From positions 1 to 44,749 of the forward strand of contig JASLGO010000062.1 of the NCBI GenBank assembly GCA_030150135.1: a stretch of DNA of 44,749 nucleotides, read 5' to 3'. Under the pieces are notes generated by a model. It was not told the DNA's origin. It searched no databases and saw nothing but the letters and a program-made list of their open reading frames with translations. The stretch's first letter is position 1; every line of letters begins with the position of its first letter. Position numbers and translations under genes: made by a program. Shown here piece after piece: positions 18,806 through 26,393 of the stretch. Source of the DNA: Aquirhabdus sp. Its GTDB lineage: Bacteria; Pseudomonadota; Gammaproteobacteria; Pseudomonadales; Moraxellaceae.

Positions 18806-19636
18806 TTATACCAAACTTGGTAAGAATCGGAGAGTATTTTGGAGTTTATCAGGGGCAAGATGGGCATATTTCTGAGTTATGCGAACGTCAGAATGTCCGA
18901 GTAGCGTAGAAACCTCATAAAGCGGCACACCTTCTTTCACCAAAAAACTAGCGAATGTATGACGCAAATCATGAATTCTAACTTTACCAATTCCCGCACG
19001 TTCAACAGCTAAAGCAAAGCCACGCCGAAAACTACGGATATTAATATTTGTTCTTTTACTATAGAAAACCCACTTCGAATGATATTTTTTCAATCTCATA
19101 AAGGCATGAAATGATTGATCATTGATTGGTTTGTAAATCGTTTTTTTATTCTTAGATAAAGAATTTCGAATAATAAAATAACGATCATCAAGATAAACAT
19201 TATCCCATTGAAGCGATGTTAACTCAGAAGCACGACAGCCAGTATTCAATGCAAGAACAATAAAGTCATGCAGTAGAAAATTATCAAAACGCAACGCTTC
19301 ACGAAGTAAAGCCAAACACTCAAATTTAGTCAAAAATCTAGGAATGAAATCATCTTCAAATAATTTAAAACCTGAAAACGGATTCCTAAAATCAAGAGCA
19401 TAGTGATATTTTAAATAGAAGTTGTATGCAGAACGAATCAATGTAATTTCTCGATTGATCGTGGAATTCTTAACACCTTGTAACTTCCTGAAAGAGCAAT
19501 AATCCGTAACAACATCAATCGTCACATTTGAAAATTGGTGAAACCAAGAAATATTATTAAAAATATTGTCATAATCATGCTTTGAATGAAAAAGCGAGTT
19601 TTTGCTATAAAAATCTAATATTTTCACAACATCCAT
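18806..19636 (-). CDS. int: Phage tyrosine recombinase (integrase)
   Basis: 276 residues, XerC/D-like size without an arm-binding domain of the lambda type. A SAM-like N-terminal core-binding region (about 1-90) precedes the catalytic domain. Visible catalytic residues are Arg135 (NTGCRASEL), His222-x-x-Arg225 (HDLRHTF), His248 (LLGHSD) and nucleophile Tyr257 (QKYAHL). The stop codon lies only 35 bp from attL, which fits a gene that acts on this site. It is AT-rich compared with the host flanks. It should catalyse integration and excision at tRNA-Glu; no separate excisionase was recognised, though the HTH gene could serve that role. Confidence 0.95.
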   Translation of the reverse strand: MDVVKILDFYSKNSLFHSKHDYDNIFNNISWFHQFSNVTIDVVTDYCSFRKLQGVKNSTINREITLIRSAYNFYLKYHYALDFRNPFSGFKLFEDDFIPRFLTKFECLALLREALRFDNFLLHDFIVLALNTGCRASELTSLQWDNVYLDDRYFIIRNSLSKNKKTIYKPINDQSFHAFMRLKKYHSKWVFYSKRTNINIRSFRRGFALAVERAGIGKVRIHDLRHTFASFLVKEGVPLYEVSTLLGHSDVRITQKYAHLAPDKLQNTLRFLPSLV

Positions 19637-19837
19637 ATAAAACTAAACTCCACAATTAAATATTATCTATTTGTTATACATAAATTTTATATATTAAAGT
19701 GTGATGCAATTCAATATATTTGACCACTCAATCGCTCGACACTCGCTCAATCGTTCTACAAATGTCAGATGGGAAATTGCAAAAAACGGTTATTAGGACA
19801 CGGGTTGATGTAATGAGCTGGGGTGCTACAATTTGCG

Positions 19838-19854
19838 CGATGGAGATACCATCG
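19838..19854. other. Small hairpin in phage intergenic region
   Basis: CGATGG-AGATA-CCATCG sits just before the plus-strand secreted-protein gene, in the otherwise empty 250-bp stretch between int and that gene. A stem-loop in a non-coding region could belong to the phage origin or packaging signal, but nothing specific proves it. Confidence 0.35.
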
Positions 19855-19888
19855 GCTAACAAATACCAGAGCAAAAATGAGACAAAAT

Positions 19889-20251
19889 ATGAAAAGATTT
19901 ATTGCAATAATCATAATAATAACCAGCCAACACACATCCGCAGACACCTTGGTATATCAATGCAAAATGAAAGATGGACATATCAATTTTACTGACTCAC
20001 CATGTAAAACAGACCAAAAACACATTGGAACAAGAATGCTTAGTCCACTACCAGAAACTCACACTGTTAAGCCACAATACGAGGAAACCAATAACTACGT
20101 CTACAACTCACCACGATACGAAAGCAACGAATTAATAAATAACGAAAGACGAAAAGAAGCAAAAAGAGATAATGATTGGAATAGCTTGCCACCAATCGGC
20201 GTAACCTATCAAAAAACACCATATACCTATGGTCAAACACACTTCAGATAA
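19889..20251 (+). CDS. Small exported DUF4124-like protein (phage cargo)
   Basis: About 120 residues. A short signal peptide (MKRFIAIIIIITSQHTSA, about 1-18) is followed by a DUF4124-like motif, tyrosine-x-C-x(4)-G-x-I-x-F-T-D-x-P-C, with two cysteines that could form a disulphide. The rest is polar and low in complexity. It is the only phage gene apart from the HTH regulator on the plus strand and lies between int and zot, the usual place for host-modifying cargo. Envelope location is inferred. Start at 19889 is chosen because it begins the signal peptide; frame-open starts at 19823 and 19877 are less likely. Confidence 0.7.
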   Translation: MKRFIAIIIIITSQHTSADTLVYQCKMKDGHINFTDSPCKTDQKHIGTRMLSPLPETHTVKPQYEETNNYVYNSPRYESNELINNERRKEAKRDNDWNSLPPIGVTYQKTPYTYGQTHFR

Positions 20252-20272
20252 AAAGGGACATAGCCCTAAATA

Positions 20273-21451
20273 CTAGCGCGAAATAGTGAGAGATTTAGAC
20301 GAGGACTGCCAATCAGCATCACGTTGCTTTTGAATAGCTAATTGTTGAGCCTCGTAAGAGCTAGAAGAGTCAGAAGAAGAATAATCAGAATGTAATTGTT
20401 CAGAACGAGTAAAGTTTGAGTATTCATGTTGAGTAGCTTCCATATTAGTAATTGAAGGTCTAGATTCATCACGATGAAATGGATTAAACGGCATAGCATC
20501 ACCATGTATGACAGCCATACAGATGTTTTTCTCAACATTAAGAATAGTGCCTTGTTGAGTAGTGCATTTACAGTTACCAGCCATTTCAATACAACCAACG
20601 AAAACAGGAACAGATTCAATATGAGCTGATTGACGATAAACAGGCGCAGACCACGGAGCAAGCTCCGTGACTGGCACAAAGTCAGAAGGCTTTAATGGAG
20701 CATTTGAGGAGTCAGAAGAATTAGAGAGACCATTAGTAGACTGAGACTGAGAAACAAGAGGATTAGAAACATTAGTAGATTTATCAGAAGTTTGATGAAT
20801 AACAGGTGTTAGTGAAGTTGTCGAATGAAAATATTTCTTAAAAACTGGATACAATTGATAAATAGAAAAAGCAAAGACGCAAAGAATGACAGGCAACCAA
20901 AACATAAGCTTAGGTGGAATTTTAAATTTGTGAGTGTCTAAAACAGTAGATTCATATTCATCAAAAATCCACTTAGGTGGTTTTCTAAAAGCAATCTGAG
21001 CTTTCTTCATAGAACGAACATCGTCAGGATCATCCTGACAGCTCGACCAAGTACGACAAGAAGCACGTTTAGCACTTGAAAAACGATGATGGTGTACGTG
21101 ATCTTCAGTTAAACGCCTAAAATGAATATCAATAAACATGGGATGCTGAGTAGTAACAAAAAAATCAAAGCCACGATGACGATGAGTCTCAAAATCAGCA
21201 ATCCATTTAGGTAACTCAGCTTCACGTTTTCGTGGTCTAAGAAATTGTTGTCCTTCGTCAACAAAGACAACACTTCCATCAGGAAGAGACATCCAGTCAG
21301 TGAGATCATCAATACGAGTAACATTGTGTTTCTCATAATCAAAACCCTTAATTAAAGTCGCGTACTTAGGACGATTCTTAATCTCTAAAAAATCAAATAG
21401 AGCTAAAGCAGTTTTAAAAGAACCTGGGAGACCAGTACGCAAATGAAGCAT
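20273..21451 (-). CDS. zot: Zot-family phage assembly ATPase (pI-like)
   Basis: A 392-residue morphogenesis ATPase that drives extrusion of filamentous phage through the inner membrane. The N-terminal cytoplasmic P-loop domain has a Walker A GLPGSFKT (residues 7-14) and a Walker B VVFVDE (61-66). One transmembrane helix lies at about 182-202, and the C-terminal periplasmic tail is Ser/Thr-rich with a small Cys pair (CIEMAGNCKC). This is the domain order of pI/Zot. It starts 2 bp after the stop of the upstream minor coat gene, so it belongs to the assembly operon. Confidence 0.95.
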   Translation of the reverse strand: MLHLRTGLPGSFKTALALFDFLEIKNRPKYATLIKGFDYEKHNVTRIDDLTDWMSLPDGSVVFVDEGQQFLRPRKREAELPKWIADFETHRHRGFDFFVTTQHPMFIDIHFRRLTEDHVHHHRFSSAKRASCRTWSSCQDDPDDVRSMKKAQIAFRKPPKWIFDEYESTVLDTHKFKIPPKLMFWLPVILCVFAFSIYQLYPVFKKYFHSTTSLTPVIHQTSDKSTNVSNPLVSQSQSTNGLSNSSDSSNAPLKPSDFVPVTELAPWSAPVYRQSAHIESVPVFVGCIEMAGNCKCTTQQGTILNVEKNICMAVIHGDAMPFNPFHRDESRPSITNMEATQHEYSNFTRSEQLHSDYSSSDSSSSYEAQQLAIQKQRDADWQSSSKSLTISR

Positions 21452-21453
21452 GA

Positions 21454-21771
21454 TTAAGCCTTGATCGAAAATGCTTTAACGGAAGTAGCTGTAATTTTTA
21501 AATAAATACAGACCATACCAGCAGATAAAATAAGAGACACAAGGTGAGAAACGCCAAGAAATGTATAGACTTGAAAAGCAAGATCACCTAGACCAGAAGG
21601 ACTGCCAGCCTGTTGAGTAATAGACTGAAACATGGTATCGATACGAGGCAAAAGAAAAACATTCAAAAGCTCATAAATACCAAGAGATACAGCAACACCA
21701 GTTAGAAGACGAGCAATAAAAGGAGCAGCTTCAACTATTGCACCCAAAATCAAATAAACAAAATAAGGCAT
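21454..21771 (-). CDS. DUF2523-like minor coat protein (pVI-like)
   Basis: 105 residues with three hydrophobic segments (about 5-22, 24-40 and 70-95). The position between the adsorption protein and Zot, and the size, match the DUF2523/pVI minor coat protein that anchors the adsorption protein to the virion tip. The Shine-Dalgarno sequence is weak. Confidence 0.85.
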   Translation of the reverse strand: MPYFVYLILGAIVEAAPFIARLLTGVAVSLGIYELLNVFLLPRIDTMFQSITQQAGSPSGLGDLAFQVYTFLGVSHLVSLILSAGMVCIYLKITATSVKAFSIKA

Positions 21772-21786
21772 ATAATCACCATATTA

Positions 21787-21824
21787 GGAGGGGCGAAAGC
21801 GCGACAGCGCTATTTCGCCCCTCC
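21787..21824. promoter_or_regulatory. Strong GC-rich hairpin between pIII-like and pVI-like genes
   Basis: A perfect 12-bp inverted repeat (GGAGGGGCGAAA at 21787-21798, TTTCGCCCCTCC at 21813-21824) encloses a second GCGC-GACA-GCGC stem. It is the strongest secondary structure in the phage and stands out against its AT-rich surroundings. It has no T-tract. Candidate roles are packaging signal, replication origin hairpin or mRNA-processing barrier. Confidence 0.7.
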
Positions 21825-21834
21825 CTCCACTCCT

Positions 21835-23547
21835 CTAAACTGTTTGAATTGACCGAACTATCATTATGAAACAAAGCAAATAAACACCAAGATTCAAGAA
21901 CAAACGAACAATATTAAAAATTGGACAAAGCATTGAAATACGAATCGTTATTGTCGTATTCAAAACAGCTAAAGGCATATCAGGAGGACATGAAGTAGCC
22001 GAGCCAAGAGAAATCAGTGAAGTAAAATTATTTAAAGCTGAAGAAAAACCAGACTTAGCGTCAACGATATGTTGATCGTTAGAGTTTTCCATTGATGAAG
22101 TAATACCATCTTGCTTAGTTTTAAGTGCTGCAACATCGGCAGGGTCAGCTTGATCATGAAAGGTGTTATAAACATCACAAGTAGACTTCCACTGCTGTTG
22201 AATCATGCCGCATTGAAGCGCATCACCAGTACAAGAAGGAGGTATTTTATCTTTACAATTTGTAGGTGTAGCTGAACCGTTTGAACAAGTCTGTTTAGTA
22301 GGATCACAACCACCGCCAGTTCCATCACCTGAACCAGTACCAGTACCAGTACCAGTACCAGTACCATCACCAGTGCCAGTGCCAGTGCCAGTGCCAGTGC
22401 CAGTGCCAGTGCCAGTGCCAGTACCAGTACCAGTGCCAGTACCAGTACCAGTGCCAGTGCCAGTACCAGTGCCAGTGCCAGTACCAGTGCCAGTACCAGT
22501 ACCAGTGCCAGTGCCAGTACCAGTACCAGTACCATCACCAGTGCCAGTGCCAGTGCCAGTGCCAGTGCCAGTGCCAGTGCCAGTGCCAGTGCCAGTGCCA
22601 GTGCCAGTGCCAGTGCCAGTGCCAGTACCAGTGCCAGTGCCAGTGCCAGTGCCAGTACCAGTACCAGTGCCAGTGCCAGTGCCAGTGCCATCACCTGAAC
22701 CAGTACCACTACCTGAACCGCTACCCGATCCAGAACCGCTACCAGACCCAGAACCCGAAATACACTGATTTGTACCGTTTACAGAACCCCAGTAACTACC
22801 AGATGGACAGTAATTTGGATTAGGAATACAAGTGTAATCAGGGCCAACAATTTCAGAATCACTACAAACAGGCGGAGGATCCATAACACATGATTGTGTG
22901 CCATCAGATGCAGTGACAGAATGTTGATGTGCAGGACAGCTTAGAGGAGGTTTTGGTACACAAACATGATTCTGTAGAACATGAGTAGCATCACAAGTGG
23001 GATCAGGAGGTGCAGGAACAGAAGGTGTATTTGACGGACAATATCCATTTGGATCATTGTAAGTATAATTGCCAGTCGTTAATTGAGAAGAAGAATCATA
23101 AGAAGTTGAACCAGACAAAGTGGCAGTACAATTACTGAAACATATCGACGAGGGTAAAGTTGAAGAAACGTAACTAACCCAAGAAAAAGTAGAACCAACA
23201 GCAGCAGAACAATAGTTATTGTTATCTATACAAGATGTTGTACCGTTATTATTTAATGCTAAATGTTGACCAGATGGGCAAGAAAGGTCACCTTTAAAAA
23301 CAGAGCCAGCATTATAACCCCTGTCATGATTGCTACAAGTATTTTGACCAGCATCATAAGTTATAGGTTGATAATAAGGAGCAGCTTTAGAATTAGCTAG
23401 AGAACAAACACTGGCAGGAGAACTTGCAATATTTATCTTCTGACCATTACCATCAATCATGTAATAAAGAACATCAGCATAAGCAAAACTAAAAGTTAAT
23501 AAAAAGCTTGCCAAAACAAGCAAAAAACGAGTTATGACAAGCTTCAT
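21835..23547 (-). CDS. Adsorption/minor tip protein (TspB/pIII-like) with Gly-Thr repeat linker
   Basis: 570 residues. A signal peptide (about 1-24, ending FAYA) is followed by a cysteine-rich receptor-binding-type N-terminal part (about 25-280). A long Gly-Thr/Gly-Ser linker (about 270-410) comes next, then a Cys-containing C-terminal domain with a terminal membrane helix (about 545-566) ending in a short basic tail. This is the layout of pIII adsorption proteins, and the C-terminal part resembles the Neisseria TspB group. The linker is encoded by about 60 tandem hexamers. It should bind the host pilus and receptor and cap the virion. Confidence 0.9.
   Translation of the reverse strand: MKLVITRFLLVLASFLLTFSFAYADVLYYMIDGNGQKINIASSPASVCSLANSKAAPYYQPITYDAGQNTCSNHDRGYNAGSVFKGDLSCPSGQHLALNNNGTTSCIDNNNYCSAAVGSTFSWVSYVSSTLPSSICFSNCTATLSGSTSYDSSSQLTTGNYTYNDPNGYCPSNTPSVPAPPDPTCDATHVLQNHVCVPKPPLSCPAHQHSVTASDGTQSCVMDPPPVCSDSEIVGPDYTCIPNPNYCPSGSYWGSVNGTNQCISGSGSGSGSGSGSGSGSGTGSGDGTGTGTGTGTGTGTGTGTGTGTGTGTGTGTGTGTGTGTGTGTGTGTGTGTGDGTGTGTGTGTGTGTGTGTGTGTGTGTGTGTGTGTGTGTGTGTGTGTGTGTGTGTGDGTGTGTGTGTGSGDGTGGGCDPTKQTCSNGSATPTNCKDKIPPSCTGDALQCGMIQQQWKSTCDVYNTFHDQADPADVAALKTKQDGITSSMENSNDQHIVDAKSGFSSALNNFTSLISLGSATSCPPDMPLAVLNTTITIRISMLCPIFNIVRLFLNLGVYLLCFIMIVRSIQTV
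22333..22692. repeat. Hexanucleotide tandem repeat, 60 units
   Basis: The plus-strand unit is RCCAGT, in variants ACCAGT and GCCAGT, for 360 bases without a break in frame. It encodes alternating Thr and Gly in the phage adsorption protein. Three units end in ATC instead of AGT (22363, 22531, 22687), 28 and 26 units apart, which suggests a past block duplication. Not a CRISPR: units are contiguous with no spacers. Confidence 0.97.
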
Positions 23548-23556
23548 GGCATCACC

Positions 23557-23772
23557 TTAGAACAAAGCAGCTTTTGCCCAACGTAAGACCAGTGCAGTAC
23601 CAGCAAGACCGATTAAAGCCGTACCAATACCAGTGATCGCACTAGTACCATCCGTTGTAATAGCAGTAGTCGCCGCAGAAACATCAACAGCAGCCAAAGC
23701 TGGAGAAGATGCAACAACAGCAAGAGCAGTAGCCCCTACCACCTTTAAAACCGTTCCTTTTTCAATTTTCAT
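23557..23772 (-). CDS. Major coat protein (pVIII-like)
   Basis: A 71-residue precursor: signal peptide ending ASSPALA (about 1-27), a short acidic stretch (AVDVSAATT), a transmembrane helix (about 45-65) and a basic C-terminus (RWAKAALF) that would contact the DNA. Exactly the architecture of filamentous phage pVIII. Overlaps the stop of the upstream gene by four bases (ATGA), and precedes the adsorption gene. Confidence 0.93.
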   Translation of the reverse strand: MKIEKGTVLKVVGATALAVVASSPALAAVDVSAATTAITTDGTSAITGIGTALIGLAGTALVLRWAKAALF

Positions 23773-23981
23773 GATCTAAATCCCATTAGAGAGAGAACAA
23801 TATCTATCACCTTTTTTAAGAGGTAACAGATGGCTATAGCAGCGATTAAATCGCTGGTTTGTGCAGAGGAAATCAACCCTGTAACAGGTTGAAAATCCAC
23901 TGAACAACTTGCAGAAGTACCACTGACCGATAAAGAGCCATTGGTACATTCAATTGTTTGTGTAACGTCAGAGGCAGCCAT
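23769..23981 (-). CDS. Small membrane virion protein
   Basis: 70 residues with a polar Cys-containing N-terminus (two Cys, about 12 and 26) and one hydrophobic segment (about 43-66). Translationally coupled to the major coat gene by ATGA overlap. The location suggests a minor coat component of the pVII/pIX kind or an assembly factor. No sequence family recognised. Confidence 0.75.
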   Translation of the reverse strand: MAASDVTQTIECTNGSLSVSGTSASCSVDFQPVTGLISSAQTSDLIAAIAICYLLKKVIDIVLSLMGFRS

Positions 23982-23989
23982 AAAAACAC

Positions 23990-24079
23990 CTAAGACCGTG
24001 TTTTAAACCAAATGAGAAACATAGCGACCGCCAGATAGAACGCGTAATGAATGATCTGATGGTCAACATATGTACTCAT
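23990..24079 (-). CDS. 29-residue single-helix membrane peptide
   Basis: Begins MSTYVDHQIIHYAF and ends FKTRS, with a hydrophobic centre (YLAVAMFLIW) and a basic C-terminus. It fills the gap between the ssDNA-binding gene (7 bp away) and the next small gene (8 bp away), so gene packing supports it. Size and topology match pVII or pIX of filamentous phages. Too short for usual ORF cut-offs. Confidence 0.75.
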   Translation of the reverse strand: MSTYVDHQIIHYAFYLAVAMFLIWFKTRS

Positions 24080-24085
24080 AAATTA

Positions 24086-24385
24086 TTAAGCCTTTGTTGG
24101 AGCTGGTAGTGGTTTCAAATCAAGCAAGATCGTGCGTGATGTTTTTCCAGTGGTCACAATCTCAAATTGACCTTCAGCATTAAAAGGACACGGAATACCT
24201 TTCAGCTTTTCTAAATTCTCAGACTTGCCGAAACGGTATGAGTCACCAGCAGAGCCAAACGCATCACCATTTTTTGAATCAAGTTGTGTGGTGGTATAGA
24301 TCGTGGTGTGATCGTATGGAGTACCTTCCATTTCGCCCTTAGAAGCCTTAGCGCCGATCACAAGAATTTGAGCTGTAAATTTCAT
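24086..24385 (-). CDS. Phage ssDNA-binding protein (pV-like)
   Basis: 99 residues, all beta-type. The opening MKFTAQILVIGAK and the closing conserved VTTGKTSRTILLDLKP pattern resemble inovirus ssDNA-binding proteins that coat the plus-strand genome before export. It begins two bases after the stop of the replication gene, in the place expected for it. Its function is inferred from position and size as much as from similarity. Confidence 0.82.
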   Translation of the reverse strand: MKFTAQILVIGAKASKGEMEGTPYDHTTIYTTTQLDSKNGDAFGSAGDSYRFGKSENLEKLKGIPCPFNAEGQFEIVTTGKTSRTILLDLKPLPAPTKA

Positions 24386-24387
24386 AG

Positions 24388-25521
24388 TTATGCATCCTTT
24401 AATGTTTTGACCTGTGAACCTGAACCCGAGGCGGTCGTAATCTCGGAGGTTGAATCAATAAAACTTTGAAAATGATGCTTTGCGAGTATTTCGCATGGCA
24501 CTAAACGTTTAGGAACATCCGTTTTTTCATGAGTCAGAATATTTAAAATGACTTCGTCGCTATAGACTTGACGGAATTGATGCAGATACTTGCCATAGCT
24601 ATTTGAAAGAATCGAAAGGGCTTTATTCCAAGTGATCTTGGATTCTTTTTGCTTGGTTGCAATACGAATCAACGGTGCTTCCATTGGAAAATCCATGAAG
24701 CAGGGATAAGCCGCCCGAAAGTAAGAAGTCGGATTGATGAGAACATCAAAAGGAATAATTCGATCTTTGTTACGCAGCTCTAATTCATGACGAACCCAGA
24801 GACTAGTCTTATCGCCTAGCTCTTTGCCTTTTTCGTAAATCCGTGCGTACTTGCCATTTTTGCGCTTGCCTACTCCTAGCGTGCGACCTTCGTCGTCAGG
24901 AGTTAACCAGTTGCCCATTTGTGATGGTTTAGGTTGATTGTTGGTGAGACTGAAACCACCTGTCATGAATTGGTCTAAAGCCCAATCGACAGAGAACCGA
25001 CCTTCAAAGTCATCATAAGCAAGGTCAATGCGGGATATTTGGGCGCGTTCTAGTGTGAGCGTTAAGTAGTTGTGCAAGCGAGATTGCCAACCATCTAAAG
25101 CATACGAAAGACCAGTGCCATTAATATCGATACTGATGCGACCAGTAGTGTGACCAGCCAGAAACATACCGAAGCCATCTTGGAGTTCCCAGCTATGGGT
25201 GTAAAAGTGCAAACCTGTTTTACGTTTTTCAGCAATACCAAAACCGAAGATGTAAATCAGGTCTTCATTGACTTGGTCGGCAAGCTTGTCGAAAGCGGCA
25301 TCACGTTCGTAGTCTTTTAAGCCTAAATATGCATCATCGTATGACTCAGCGCCGCCAGAGATTGAGATCCAGTCGATTGCTACAATTTCGCCTTCAACAG
25401 GACGATTAATCAGGACAGGGAGTGATTTTTCACCATCGTGCAGGAGTACGTAGCGTTCTTCCCATTTCGTTCCCCCCGTATTACCAGCGGGGGGGAGAGA
25501 ATTTTTTAATAATTCAGTCAT
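24388..25521 (-). CDS. rep: Phage replication initiation protein (Rep_trans type)
   Basis: 377 residues, resembling the PF02486 rolling-circle initiators of inoviruses, which nick the plus-strand origin through a tyrosine. Visible family blocks are DWISISGG (about 50-57), RISIDINGTG (about 129-138), the metal-binding RIDLAYDDFEGRF (about 158-170), the YARIYEKGKELG (about 224-235) and WVRHELELRNKDR (about 241-253) motifs. It overlaps the upstream small gene by 8 bp. A complete gene, without a frameshift. Confidence 0.93.
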   Translation of the reverse strand: MTELLKNSLPPAGNTGGTKWEERYVLLHDGEKSLPVLINRPVEGEIVAIDWISISGGAESYDDAYLGLKDYERDAAFDKLADQVNEDLIYIFGFGIAEKRKTGLHFYTHSWELQDGFGMFLAGHTTGRISIDINGTGLSYALDGWQSRLHNYLTLTLERAQISRIDLAYDDFEGRFSVDWALDQFMTGGFSLTNNQPKPSQMGNWLTPDDEGRTLGVGKRKNGKYARIYEKGKELGDKTSLWVRHELELRNKDRIIPFDVLINPTSYFRAAYPCFMDFPMEAPLIRIATKQKESKITWNKALSILSNSYGKYLHQFRQVYSDEVILNILTHEKTDVPKRLVPCEILAKHHFQSFIDSTSEITTASGSGSQVKTLKDA

Positions 25522-25768
25522 GATTAGCCCCTTGAATATCGGCTAATCTGTCGTTTTCTTCCTGAAACATTTGGTGCATCACTGATACCTTAGTGATGTC
25601 ATAACCCCAAGTGCTCATCACGCGCATGGTGTGTTCAAGACATTGTTCAGTGGCTGGAGTTCGTATCCCTGATACCAACAATTCCTGACCATACTTAGAA
25701 ACATTCAATACGACCATGTCGAATGCTTCTTGCATGAAATCATGTGTGTCTTTGAACTTAAGACGCAT
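25514..25768 (-). CDS. Inovirus early protein, unknown function
   Basis: 84 residues, acidic and helical. ATG 25768 is preceded by a GGGGG ribosome site. The gene overlaps rep at its 3' end and the next upstream gene at its 5' end (11 bp), so the three are translationally coupled. No recognised domain. Confidence 0.75.
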   Translation of the reverse strand: MRLKFKDTHDFMQEAFDMVVLNVSKYGQELLVSGIRTPATEQCLEHTMRVMSTWGYDITKVSVMHQMFQEENDRLADIQGANHD

Positions 25769-26051
25769 AAATACCCCCAAAAGCATTTTTGCGCTGATAG
25801 GTGGTTTTTGTTTCAGCTAAGGTTTTTTGCATGGATTGGTAGTAATAGACAAACTGAACGTAACCATGACGGAAGTCATTAAACTCAGTTTGGTTTTCTT
25901 GATATGGATTGCTTTTGCCAACGGACATAACGCTTACACGACCATTTTGCTTTAAATCAGAAAATGCTTTATCAGCACCTTCACGCTCACAGACATACTG
26001 GAGCGGATGATCTAAATGAAATTGGGCGAGCATTGCGTCGTTGATTTTCAT
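25758..26051 (-). CDS. Inovirus early protein, unknown function
   Basis: 97 residues, aromatic-rich centre (GYVQFVYYYQS). It lies 10 bp after the previous early gene and overlaps the next by 11 bp. No family recognised; part of the early operon read from the promoter opposite the HTH gene. Confidence 0.75.
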   Translation of the reverse strand: MKINDAMLAQFHLDHPLQYVCEREGADKAFSDLKQNGRVSVMSVGKSNPYQENQTEFNDFRHGYVQFVYYYQSMQKTLAETKTTYQRKNAFGGIYAS

Positions 26052-26061
26052 GATTAAAGGC

Positions 26062-26274
26062 TCAAGCAGGTAAACCAGAAGCCGAAAAAAAAGCTTTTAA
26101 GTTCTGCTCTAACATTGACTCAAACTCATTGAAATCTAATTCACGAACATCAAAGAGAGTGTGTACAAAGGTATAAATGCGGCAATAAAGTTGGTGACGA
26201 TCATCACGACCTTCACAGAGAGAATAAGAAGAAATTGATTGATCAAAACGTTGCTTAATAGAATCTTTCATCAT
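26062..26274 (-). CDS. First gene of the phage minus-strand operon, unknown function
   Basis: 70 residues (start MMKDSIKQRFDQ). The frame stays open to 26361, but that would extend through the operator cluster; AAGGTGAG just before 26274 supports the shorter form. No domain recognised. A copy-control or early regulatory role is possible by position. Confidence 0.65.
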   Translation of the reverse strand: MMKDSIKQRFDQSISSYSLCEGRDDRHQLYCRIYTFVHTLFDVRELDFNEFESMLEQNLKAFFSASGLPA

Positions 26275-26308
26275 TCTCACCTTGAAAACTGTCCGTAAAG
26301 GGCTTATG

Positions 26309-26377
26309 TTCCGATTTAGAAATTCCAAATATTGGTAATTCCAATAATCGGAAATATACAACTACCGAAATTCGGAA
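26309..26377. promoter_or_regulatory. Operator cluster between phage operon and HTH gene
   Basis: Three 15-bp palindromes fitting TWCCRAWWWTYGGWA lie at 26323-26337 (in inverse orientation), 26339-26353 and 26363-26377, with a half-site at 26309 (TTCCGATTTAGAA). They fill the gap between the divergent HTH gene and the early operon, so they are likely binding sites for the HTH protein, controlling both directions. Confidence 0.8.
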
Positions 26378-26393
26378 ATCAAGGGGCGCAAAA

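Noticed and set aside
18694..18909. 71-codon plus-strand frame through attL
   Set aside because: As an independent gene it has no support: it is the antisense of the tRNA fragment and the int 3' end. It matters only as the possible C-terminal extension of the HTH protein in the circular phage.
22333..22692. CRISPR-like array
   Set aside because: Units are six bases, contiguous and in frame with a coding gene; there are no spacers and no cas genes.
22203..22768. Long open frames on both strands through the hexamer repeat (Pro-Val and Leu-Ala repeats)
   Set aside because: They arise because a stop-free hexamer is open in every frame. Only the minus-strand Thr-Gly frame connects a signal peptide, cysteine domains and a membrane anchor.
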